A DNA stretch of 17,773 bases from 2-02-FULL-49-11 sp040757655 (GTDB lineage: Bacteria > Patescibacteriota > Patescibacteriia > 2-02-FULL-49-11): assembly GCA_040757655.1 (NCBI GenBank), contig JBFLWV010000039.1:1-17773 (forward strand), in the 5' to 3' direction. Of this stretch, positions 12,251 to 17,773 are shown in pieces (within the stretch, counting starts at the first letter, position 1; every line of letters begins with the position of its first letter). Below the pieces are notes generated by a model. That model saw only the letters and a list, made by a program, of their open reading frames with translations, made no database searches and was not told the DNA's origin. Position numbers and translations under genes: made by a program.

Positions 12251-12736
12251 TTAAGTTTGATTATTAAGCTGGTAATTCAATTCTTGCGGTGTGACGATTT
12301 CGGGAACGAATAGATCCTTTGACACGTTGTACTCCCGCAACACTTTCCGCCTGAACGGGTGGGCCAGATGCTGAATGTTCCAGGTGACGAGATATTCGAT
12401 GCGGTTGACCGTCGCAATAGCCAGATGCACGGCGTCAGCTGAATACGCGCGTGGAATCAATTCTTTCTCTACGTACTGATCGGCGAGTGCAATTACCGTC
12501 TCTGTCACGTCCAATAACGGCAACGGCTTAACGAGCTCCATAAGATTGTCCCGCCACGACGTGTCGGGCGTTGCTTCCAATTCCCGAATCATCGCGAGCG
12601 AAGAGCATGCGTCAAAATCTTTGAGCCGCCTGTCCCAGAAAAATACGGTCTCCACTTTTTTCTCTGGTGACTGGCATTTGAAATCGAAATAAAAGTTCGG
12701 AATCGTCGTTTCAATGTATGCTTTCGGTTTTGGCAT
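12251..12736 (-). CDS. PIN-domain toxin, YIETTIP subfamily
   Basis: A 161-residue protein starting MPKPKAYIETTIPNFYFDFK. It keeps the PIN order of acidic residues with Glu in place of the first Asp (YIETT), Glu in MIRELEA, Asp in YSADAVHLAIATVN, and Asn in the final TWNIQHL motif. It ends with FVPEIVTPQELN, typical of this subfamily. The start at 12736 is chosen because TATTAT lies 6 nt upstream. The longer start at 12772 would put the -35 box inside the gene. It is first in an operon with the 12058 gene. Confidence 0.8.
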   Translation of the reverse strand: MPKPKAYIETTIPNFYFDFKCQSPEKKVETVFFWDRRLKDFDACSSLAMIRELEATPDTSWRDNLMELVKPLPLLDVTETVIALADQYVEKELIPRAYSADAVHLAIATVNRIEYLVTWNIQHLAHPFRRKVLREYNVSKDLFVPEIVTPQELNYQLNNQT

Positions 12737-12742
12737 GATTCT

Positions 12743-12772
12743 ATAATACCTTGTAGATTGCTCTAATGTCAA
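12743..12772 (-). promoter_or_regulatory. Leaderless promoter for the PIN operon
   Basis: Minus-strand TTGACA (12772-12767), 18 bp, TATTAT (12748-12743), 6 nt, ATG. Confidence 0.65.
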
Positions 12773-12783
12773 ATTAAGTCAGA

Positions 12784-12905
12784 GTTGAACAAGAAATTTA
12801 TCCTAGCCGCAACGGTGCAGAAAGGATACCATCAAAGGCGAGGATTTCAAAGATTTCAAAGGGCTCCAATCTTTCGAGATTCGGAGTCCTGTTTATTTTT
12901 ATTCA
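12784..12905 (+). terminator. Diverged hairpin-terminator block
   Basis: A diverged version of the 11956 block, with CAGAAAGGATACCATC and AAAGG. It is followed by a terminator GGGCTCC-AATCT-TTCG-AGATT-CGGAGTCC and a T-rich tail. It could end a short plus-strand transcript starting near 12770. No open frame of note is present. Confidence 0.5.
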
Positions 12906-12997
12906 ATTTTTTTCAAACGGCTCTGGCGCGATCAATAATCCGCCCGAGCTCTTATTATTTACCTCCAATCTCACTCCACCCGCCATTATATTTAACA

Positions 12998-13021
12998 TTA
13001 TTTTCACGATCGTGAAAATAA
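12998..13021. repeat. Perfect 24-bp palindrome centred on CGATCG
   Basis: TTATTTTCACGA and its exact complement meet at the centre. The A/T flanks would also give a bidirectional terminator-like hairpin. Confidence 0.7.
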
Positions 13022-13044
13022 AGAATGACTCGTTTTGCTTTCAC

Positions 13045-13108
13045 TGTCATCATTTTATTGCGGTCGCAGAATTTTGATGACATTAAAAAATTCTCTTCAT
13101 CGGAGAAT
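13045..13108 (-). terminator. 38-bp dyad, copy 5, and terminator of the 13132 gene
   Basis: The dyad occupies 13045-13082 (centre GGTC). Directly beside it, ATTCTC/GAGAAT followed on the minus strand by TTTTTTAA (13086-13108) terminates the coiled-coil gene. Confidence 0.7.
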
Positions 13109-13131
13109 CGTGAATTTCTGCCGTTTTCTCG

Positions 13132-13521
13132 TCAGATGTGAGAGACGGCGACCGGCGCGATGCGTTCGATTTCCTTCACTTCTTCCACAGTGAACACTGT
13201 TTTGTGTCCAAGCTTGCGTGCTACCACATTCGTCTTCTCATCGAGTTTACGATCGCGGCTGATGGAGGCTTCATCCGATTTAGCTATGACAATATTTTCA
13301 AGATGCGCGAAGCGATTGTCGACGTGGTGCTGGGAGGGTTTAGTTTTGACATCCTCTTGCACTTGTTGGAGTTGCTGCTGAATTGCGTTTATCTGGTTTT
13401 GTACACCGGTAAAAGCTGGATTAATATGTTTTACTGCAAAATCATCCAACACTTCTTTCATAAGAACCTTGATGACGTTATGATCTTTTTGGTCAAGCAT
13501 ATATTTTATGTGATGATGCAC
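13132..13521 (-). CDS. Coiled-coil protein of the local family
   Basis: Up to 129 residues from a GTG start at 13521; an ATG at 13500 gives 122. Residues about 40-80 form a Gln-rich coiled coil (INAIQQQLQQVQEDVKTKPS). The C-terminal block KLDEKTNVVARKLGHK, then FTVEEVKEIERIAPVAV, is shared with 4038 and 17229. The GTG start is only 11 nt from the -10 box and neither start has a ribosome binding site. A 38-bp dyad and terminator follow, and an IS element abuts its -35 box. Function unknown. Confidence 0.75.
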   Translation of the reverse strand: MHHHIKYMLDQKDHNVIKVLMKEVLDDFAVKHINPAFTGVQNQINAIQQQLQQVQEDVKTKPSQHHVDNRFAHLENIVIAKSDEASISRDRKLDEKTNVVARKLGHKTVFTVEEVKEIERIAPVAVSHI

Positions 13522-13532
13522 GGTAATTTACA

Positions 13533-13560
13533 AGTATACACCGAGTTTTAATTCTGTCAA
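13533..13560 (-). promoter_or_regulatory. Promoter of the 13132 gene
   Basis: Minus-strand TTGACA (13560-13555), 16 bp, TATACT (13538-13533). The IS element begins at the next base, 13561. Confidence 0.7.
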
Positions 13561-14911
13561 TGCACTCGTCCATATTACACTTGACAGTGGAAAGGACGTA
13601 GCATGTTGAAAATTCAAATAGGAAGTGGTTGGCTGGAGAGTTTAATAAATAACCCTCTCCTGCCTATGACCACGAAAGCTGAACAGATATTCAATCCCTG
13701 TCGGTACGCACTTTCTGAAGAGTCCAGGAAGCGCCTGAGGTGGATGTACCACCTGTATCATGAGGCAAAAGGCAACGTGACCAAGGCTGCCCATGCGTTG
13801 GGGATATCCAGACAGTGGCTATCAACCCTTCGCTCAACGTTTGAGCGATCAGGAAGAGACCCTCGGAGCTTAGAACCCGTATCGAGAGCGCCTCATCACA
13901 CGGACAACCGACACAGGATCACACACGAGGTTAAACAAAAAATCATTCAGGTGAGGGATGGCACGCCCGGCTGGGGCAAGGAGAAGATCGCGCGTATCCT
14001 CAAGCGCGAGCATCACATCAAGGTCGGCGCCTCAACCGTCAACCGCTACTTGAAGATGCACCACCGCATCAATCCCAAGATTGCAGATAGGAATAGACGG
14101 GCATGGGTAGGGAAGAGGGCGCGTGAACAGGCAGGAGAGCCTCTGCTCAAAGTGAAGTATCGGCCTCCTGCCGCGATCAAGGACTTAGCCCCTTGTGCAC
14201 TCATTGAGAAAGATATGAAATTCATTGTAAAACAAGGACAATTCGCGAATTTCGACAAATACAAGGCAAAGGATAACTTCTACTACCAGCACACCATGGT
14301 TGACTCGTTCACGCGCCTGCGAACCATGGAGCTGGTAGAGAGCGCGGATAGCGCAACGGCAGCAGGAGCCCACGCGCGGGCGGTGGAGAGGTTCCCATTT
14401 CCCATCGCCTGCGAGAACACTGATAATGGCGGAGAGAACGGGAAGGACTTCTCTATACGCCCTGCAGTCAATGAACGTGTTCCAATTCTACTCGTCCGTG
14501 GGCACGCCGACTGACAACCCGCGCGTGGAGCGGTCGCACTTGAGCGATGATGTGGAATTCTACCGTCAAGGCAATGCGTACCTTCCGTACGCTGAACAAA
14601 AGTGCAGGCTCCTCGCGTGGGAACGCCGCTATAACGAAGAGCGTCCGCATCAGGCCTTGGGGTACCTCACGCCCATGGAGTTCTATCAGTTATGGAAGAG
14701 GGACCCTCACGCTGCGTACGCGATCGTGAAGGAGTGGCAGGTATATCTCGTGCGGCAGCGGAAACGTTTGGCGAGCGCGAGGAGACTGAAACGACAGGAA
14801 CAAATCGAAGCGCTGATGAAATTTATCGATGCCAAACTAACCCAAACGGTCGAACTTTCACACGCAAAACAAGCTCTTATTGACTGTCAATTATGTTCGT
14901 GGACTTGAACA
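13561..14911 (+). mobile_element. IS481-like insertion sequence, copy 1
   Basis: Ends carry imperfect inverted repeats sharing GTCCA and TTGACAGT with similar spacing (left 13561-13588, right about 14884-14911). It contains one frameshifted transposase. No convincing target duplication was found, so the ends are approximate. A second copy begins at 17649. Confidence 0.75.
13603..14908 (+). pseudogene. Frameshifted DDE transposase, IS481/integrase-core type
   Basis: The N-terminal part has a helix-turn-helix (NVTKAAHALGISRQWLSTLR) and a second one (PGWGKEKIARILKREHHIKV). The integrase core follows: first Asp in IEKDMKF, second Asp in CENTDNGGENG, third acidic residue in PTDNPRVERSHLSD, then RYNEERPHQALGYLTP. 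The frame shifts by +1 near 14455-14460: FS in the first frame, YALQSMNVF in the second. The second part runs to 14908. One extra base explains it, so the copy is probably dead. No slippery site typical of programmed shifting was recognised. Confidence 0.85.
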
Positions 14912-14941
14912 ATCGTAATTTATAACTCAAAAATTCAACCA

Positions 14942-15030
14942 CCGCTGTTACGGCGTGAAAGGTGCCCCAACAGCGGACAAGTTTCAAAGGTCTACTGCGA
15001 TTACATCAACGTAGACCTGAATTATTTTTC
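14942..15030 (+). terminator. Hairpin plus terminator block, copy 3
   Basis: CCGCTGTT/AACAGCGG with GGC/GCC inside and GTGAAAGG in the loop. Then AGGTCTAC pairs with GTAGACCT and is followed by a T-rich tail. The terminator stem differs wholly from copies 1 and 2 while the layout is kept. Confidence 0.65.
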
Positions 15031-15171
15031 AAATGACTCCGGTAGTATCTGCTAGGGCCCTATTTGTTTTTTTCATTACTGTCATCATATTTTTGCGTAC
15101 GCAGAATATTGGTGACACTTACTAATCATGAAGAATTTAACCTTTTTTCCGACTTCCACTGTCATCATTTT

Positions 15172-15271
15172 ATCCCGTTACCGCAAAAACTGTTGGTATC
15201 CACCCGTGGAGGAAGTAGCGTATCGTGCGGCAGTGCCAGATACCGCGGATGTACGCCCGCGGTAACGGGAT
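15172..15271. mobile_element. 100-bp MITE-like insertion in a 38-bp dyad
   Basis: ATCCCGTTACCGC (15172-15184) and its exact complement (15259-15271) are the ends. The host sequence CATTTTATTGCG is split, with TTTAT or TTTA on both sides as a possible target duplication. The interior has no gene. Confidence 0.65.
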
Positions 15272-15282
15272 TTATTGCGATC

Positions 15283-15369
15283 GCCCCAGTAATACCCGAC
15301 ACTAAGTGTCGGGGGCTACGGGGCAGGCCCCGTAGAGCTCCCCAATGGGTGATTCTACGGGGCAGGCTA
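15283..15369. repeat. Second hairpin-rich insertion in the same dyad
   Basis: CGACACT/AGTGTCG and CTACGGGG/CCCCGTAG hairpins and a second CTACGGGGCAGGC lie between the centre and the right arm of the dyad. They resemble dispersed intergenic repeats of other genomes. Confidence 0.5.
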
Positions 15370-15402
15370 AATTTTGATGACAACTTGAAATGAAGATTCA
15401 CG

Positions 15403-15430
15403 CAAAAATCCCTCTACAAGAGAGGGATTA
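15403..15430 (-). terminator. Terminator of the 15453 gene
   Basis: On the minus strand AATCCCTCT and AGAGGGATT pair and TTTTTG follows. Confidence 0.7.
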
Positions 15431-15452
15431 TGGAGTTTATGTTGTGTTTAAG

Positions 15453-15809
15453 TTATGCGCTGGTCGGATCGAAAACAGGAACTGTTTTGATGGCCTGTAC
15501 TTCTTGAGGAGTAAAGATATTCTTTTCCGCCAGTTTGGCATCAGTGAGCTCGATTCTCCTCTCAAGACCATGATCGCGGCTGATGGAACTACCAGAATAT
15601 TGTGCGATGCTCTTATCAATATAGTCTCTCGTTGCTTGTGATTCTTTCTTTATTTCTACCTTCAGTTCGTCTGTTATCTCTTTTTTAAGCTCGTTCAGGT
15701 CATCTTTCGTCGCCATGGCTGGGGCAATGTTATCTTCCCAAATGGACTCGAAGTTTTTCGTGAACAGTGTATTAATATTGTCTAAATCATCTTTCGTAAG
15801 AGTAGCCAT
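15453..15809 (-). CDS. Coiled-coil protein, divergent family member
   Basis: A 118-residue protein, MATLTKDDLDNINTLFTKNF..., with a helical, charged centre (KDDLNELKKEITDELKVEIK). Its C-terminal part keeps the family order, SRDHGLERRIELTDAKLAEK then IFTPQEVQAIKTVPVFDP. The KTNxVAxKLG words of the other copies are replaced. It has a TTGACG-16-TATACT promoter (15868-15841), a short leader without ribosome binding site, and a terminator plus dyad behind it. Function unknown. Confidence 0.7.
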   Translation of the reverse strand: MATLTKDDLDNINTLFTKNFESIWEDNIAPAMATKDDLNELKKEITDELKVEIKKESQATRDYIDKSIAQYSGSSISRDHGLERRIELTDAKLAEKNIFTPQEVQAIKTVPVFDPTSA

Positions 15810-15840
15810 AGGTAGATAGCGATTAATATAATCTGTGGGT

Positions 15841-15868
15841 AGTATATCATATAGTTTTGGTACGTCAA
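15841..15868 (-). promoter_or_regulatory. Promoter of the 15453 gene
   Basis: Minus-strand TTGACG (15868-15863), 16 bp, TATACT (15846-15841). Confidence 0.6.
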
Positions 15869-15896
15869 ATTGAGAATTGATTTAGCGGAAAATTAT

Positions 15897-16000
15897 CCTG
15901 ACCGGATTGGAAACGAATTTAAAGGCCTCATTCCTAACGGACTGAATCCTATTACTTAAAATCTTATCCTTATTTCCCCAACTGTCATCATTTTATTTTC
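15897..16000. other. Conserved CCTGACCGGATTGG block and half dyad
   Basis: CCTGACCGGATTGGAAA plus GAA.TTAAAGG at 15897-15926 recurs at 16827-16856 with few changes. At 15983 only the left arm of the 38-bp dyad (TGTCATCATTTTATT) is present. No gene. Confidence 0.55.
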
Positions 16001-16028
16001 CAAAAAATAAAAAACTCCCGGTGAGGGA
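16001..16028 (-). terminator. Terminator of the 16062-16680 operon
   Basis: Minus-strand CTCCC/GGGAG followed by TTTTTTATTTTTT. Confidence 0.7.
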
Positions 16029-16061
16029 GAACAAATTTTGTATGAGCGCGCTTGGGCAAGG

Positions 16062-16445
16062 TTATATTTTCTCCAACTTGAGGACAGAGGCAAGCACATC
16101 GAAATGATTGTCCCGCGTGATGAGCGTGCTGTCGGTCACGCGTACGGTGGCAGCGATAATACTATCGCCCAAGCGGAGACGGTAGGCGCGGCGGAGCTTG
16201 CCTGCTTCGATCGCCACCGTTTCATCTACCGGCACGATTGTCATGCCGCCGGTGACCGTGAAGATCGCTTGTTCCGCTTCAGACGTGAGCGCCGGGAACG
16301 CAAGGAGTTCAGCGAGCGTAATCGCGGAGATGTCGAGCTCCGCGTCCGCGTCGGCGCAACGATTGAGAAAATCAACAACTCCCACCTCGTCTTTGAGGTG
16401 GAGAATCACGATGTTGGTATCAAGTGTGTAGGAATTGTTAGCCAT
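16062..16445 (-). CDS. vapC: VapC-type PIN-domain toxin
   Basis: A 127-residue protein starting MANNSYTLDTNIVILHLKDE. It has the PIN acidic set: Asp in LDTN, Glu in LAELLAF, Asp in LGDSIIAAT and Asp in TRDNHFD. The start at 16445 is preferred over 16496 because the PIN fold begins right after it and it gives the usual 8-bp overlap with the upstream gene. It differs clearly from the vapC at 2526, so it is a separate acquisition. Confidence 0.85.
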   Translation of the reverse strand: MANNSYTLDTNIVILHLKDEVGVVDFLNRCADADAELDISAITLAELLAFPALTSEAEQAIFTVTGGMTIVPVDETVAIEAGKLRRAYRLRLGDSIIAATVRVTDSTLITRDNHFDVLASVLKLEKI

Positions 16446-16680
16446 GGGATGGCTCCAGCTCATCCCGCATGGCGTTTTGATGGGCGAGCGCGTCAATGTT
16501 TATATGTTTCCATGCGCCTGCCGCGCGCTTGAGACCGTCGTAGCGCTCAGGCGTTCGCGTTTCTCCGCGTTCAAGGTCACTGAGTGTAATACCGCCAAGC
16601 CGCATGAGCTGCCACAAGTAGCGGACAGTTGTTTGTTTTATTTGCGGATGAGCCGTCACGGGATGATTCGTATTTTGCAT
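16438..16680 (-). CDS. Probable antitoxin with HTH-like helix pattern
   Basis: An 80-residue protein, MQNTNHPVTAHPQIKQTTVR..., overlapping vapC by 8 bp and so its likely antitoxin. The stretch LWQLMRLGGITLSDLERGET suggests a short helix-turn-helix. A palindrome between promoter and gene could be its operator. No standard VapB family was recognised. Confidence 0.7.
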   Translation of the reverse strand: MQNTNHPVTAHPQIKQTTVRYLWQLMRLGGITLSDLERGETRTPERYDGLKRAAGAWKHINIDALAHQNAMRDELEPSHG

Positions 16681-16693
16681 AAAGAAAGATTAT

Positions 16694-16737
16694 TTGAATC
16701 ACGAATTCAATTATACTCTTCATTTCTTAGGAGTCAA
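16694..16737 (-). promoter_or_regulatory. Promoter and operator-like palindrome of vapBC at 16062
   Basis: Minus-strand TTGACT (16737-16732), 16 bp, TATAAT (16715-16710). TTGAAT/ATTCAA (16694-16710) is symmetric around the start-site region, where a repressing toxin-antitoxin complex would bind. Confidence 0.65.
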
Positions 16738-16739
16738 AT

Positions 16740-17140
16740 TGTTGGATTATTGCGAGTAAAATACAGTGAGGTTTACGTTGTCTCTGGCGATTTTTTTGCT
16801 CACGTCCTCCGGTGGACTGAACATCGCCTGACCGGATTGGAAATGAACTTAAAGGACTCCTTGGATTTTCCTCGGAGCCCTTAAACTTTTTATAAAGCCC
16901 AAAAAATCCCTTTCCGTTTCATTTTCTTCTCGCATTTTTTCATTTCCAATCCCTACCTATTAGCAACGATCGCCCGCCTGCCAATGCCTATTGGGGCGAA
17001 TGCTGCATAAACGGGAATTAGAGAGAAGTATATTGTGTGAAGCATACCCATCGGTAGGTTATGGCGGGCAGGTGGTATATAGGCACAGGTATCTTTTCGC
17101 TTTCTCAACATTACACCTTTAGTCACCATCTTTTTCCCAC
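16740..17140. other. Gene-free region with conserved block and terminator
   Basis: The CCTGACCGGATTGG block (16827-16856) leads into a plus-strand terminator, GGACTCC/GGAGCCC (16854-16880), with a T-rich tail. After it come CGATCG (near 16969) and GC-rich words (CCCGCCTGCC near 16974, GGCGGGCAGG near 17064). No coding frame is supported. Confidence 0.5.
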
Positions 17141-17208
17141 TGTCATCATTTTATTGCGGCCGTTGAATTTTGATGACACTATAAAAACTCTCCTCATCGG
17201 AGAGTTAT
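17141..17208 (-). terminator. 38-bp dyad, last copy, and terminator of the 17229 gene
   Basis: The dyad spans 17141-17178 (centre GGCC, right arm slightly worn). AACTCTC/GAGAGTT followed on the minus strand by TTTTTATAG (17183-17208) terminates the gene. The layout matches 13045-13108. Confidence 0.7.
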
Positions 17209-17228
17209 AGATATAAAGTTGTTCACCA

Positions 17229-17606
17229 TCAGACCGGAGAGACGGCGACTGGAGAGATGTGTTCAATTTCCTTCACCTCTTCAGCGGTGAACACAGCTTT
17301 GTGCCCGAGCTTATGCGCAACCGTATTAGTCTTTGTATTGAGCACACGGTCGCGTTCCAGCGGTTTTTCACCTAAGTCTTCCTTCAATCGGTGTTCCATG
17401 TTCTGCAATTTGAGATCGATTTGCGCGAGCGTGGGGCGTTGGTCGACTTTTTGTTCGAGACCTTGGAATTTACTATTCAAGCCTTCGAATTTACTATTCA
17501 AACCATCGAATTTGTCATCCATTTCATCGAATCCCTTCTTCACCATAGTAGCGAGGTCATCGAGCGTTACACTGCGTTGATTGTTGCTGAGGACTTCGTT
17601 ATCCAT
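17229..17606 (-). CDS. Coiled-coil protein of the local family
   Basis: A 125-residue protein. VTLDDLATMVKKGFDEMDDK leads into a tandem heptad repeat in which KFDGLNS, KFEGLNS and KFQGLEQ follow one another. Next come PTLAQIDLKLQNMEHRLK and the C-terminal block VLNTKTNTVAHKLGHK, FTAEEVKEIEHISPVAV. It is close to the 4038 protein, with an expanded coil. The -10 box lies 8 nt before the ATG, so probably leaderless. A second IS copy lies just behind its promoter. Function unknown. Confidence 0.78.
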   Translation of the reverse strand: MDNEVLSNNQRSVTLDDLATMVKKGFDEMDDKFDGLNSKFEGLNSKFQGLEQKVDQRPTLAQIDLKLQNMEHRLKEDLGEKPLERDRVLNTKTNTVAHKLGHKAVFTAEEVKEIEHISPVAVSPV

Positions 17607-17614
17607 ATGCAGAA

Positions 17615-17643
17615 ACTATACCCCTTGTAGGGTATTATGTCAA
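17615..17643 (-). promoter_or_regulatory. Leaderless promoter of the 17229 gene
   Basis: Minus-strand TTGACA (17643-17638), 17 bp, TATAGT (17620-17615), 8 nt, ATG at 17606. Confidence 0.65.
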
Positions 17644-17648
17644 AACTG

Positions 17649-17773
17649 TGCACTCGTCCATGTTACAGTTGACAGTGGAAAGGACGTAACATGTTGAAAA
17701 TTCAAGTAAGAAGTGGTTGGCTGGAGAGTTTAATACATAACCCTCTCCTGTCTATGACCACGAAAGCAGAACA
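17649..17773 (+). mobile_element. IS481-like insertion sequence, copy 2 (cut by window end)
   Basis: The 125 bp match the first 125 bp of the IS at 13561 with about ten differences, including the ribosome binding site and transposase ATG (17691). Only the start of the transposase is visible. It lies 5 bp behind the -35 box of the 17229 gene. Confidence 0.8.

Larger units (their letters stand above)
15080..15382. repeat. Two tandem 80-bp units with 38-bp dyads, second one interrupted
   Basis: The dyad at 15080-15117 (centre GTAC) is followed after the standard spacer by a second at 15160. The second dyad's two arms are separated by about 185 bp of inserted sequence and resume at 15369-15382. 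Confidence 0.75.

Noticed and set aside
14440..14470. Programmed frameshift in the transposase
   Set aside because: The shift is +1 with no recognisable slippery heptamer or structure, and one inserted base explains it. The second IS copy would settle it but is cut by the window end.

Overview
The window looks like accessory DNA from a bacterial genome, most likely a Candidate Phyla Radiation (Patescibacteria, Parcubacteria-like) organism. The reasons are several small coiled-coil proteins of a type common in those genomes, a winged-helix/Cas2-fold PaaX-like protein, and many small toxin-antitoxin genes, several with very short or no 5' leaders. This is a judgement from protein character, not a database result. 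Two features fit poorly: coding density is very low, and one secreted protein looks beta-strand rich and ends in Phe. The sequence is a scaffold with one 100-N gap inside a tandem repeat.

Layout. 1-1900: one small coiled-coil gene, dispersed palindromic repeats, and a promoter-driven structured RNA ending in a terminator with a mutually exclusive alternative stem. 1900-7000: minus-strand cassettes alternating with plus-strand fragments of one secreted-protein gene start. The cassettes carry two tRNA-like genes, vapBC, a coiled-coil gene, relE with its antitoxin, hicAB, and a second, truncated vapBC. Four of these units are bounded by inverted repeats; the arms match each other within a unit, differ between units, and share an AGTTCT core. 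7000-10000: a two-gene plus-strand unit encoding a secreted protein and a 690-residue lipoprotein with PEGA-like and tandem Ig-like domains.

10000-17773: a second style of array, again with almost every gene on the minus strand. It holds a zinc-finger-like fragment, a PaaX/Cas2-like gene, a PIN toxin with partner, three coiled-coil paralogues, another vapBC, one frameshifted IS481-like element and the start of a second copy. A family of 38-bp dyads (eight full copies, one of them split by nested insertions, plus one half copy) lies 3' of these genes; some copies form 79-80 bp tandem repeats. Plus-strand hairpin-terminator blocks lie between units.

Together the window resembles a stockpile of independently promoted small-gene cassettes, mostly toxin-antitoxin and coiled-coil genes, separated by structured DNA. 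No integrase or recombinase other than the IS transposase is visible. The best candidates for something undescribed are the cassette-specific inverted-repeat units, the 38-bp dyad family, and the two tRNA-like genes whose leaders contain a complement of their own anticodon arm.
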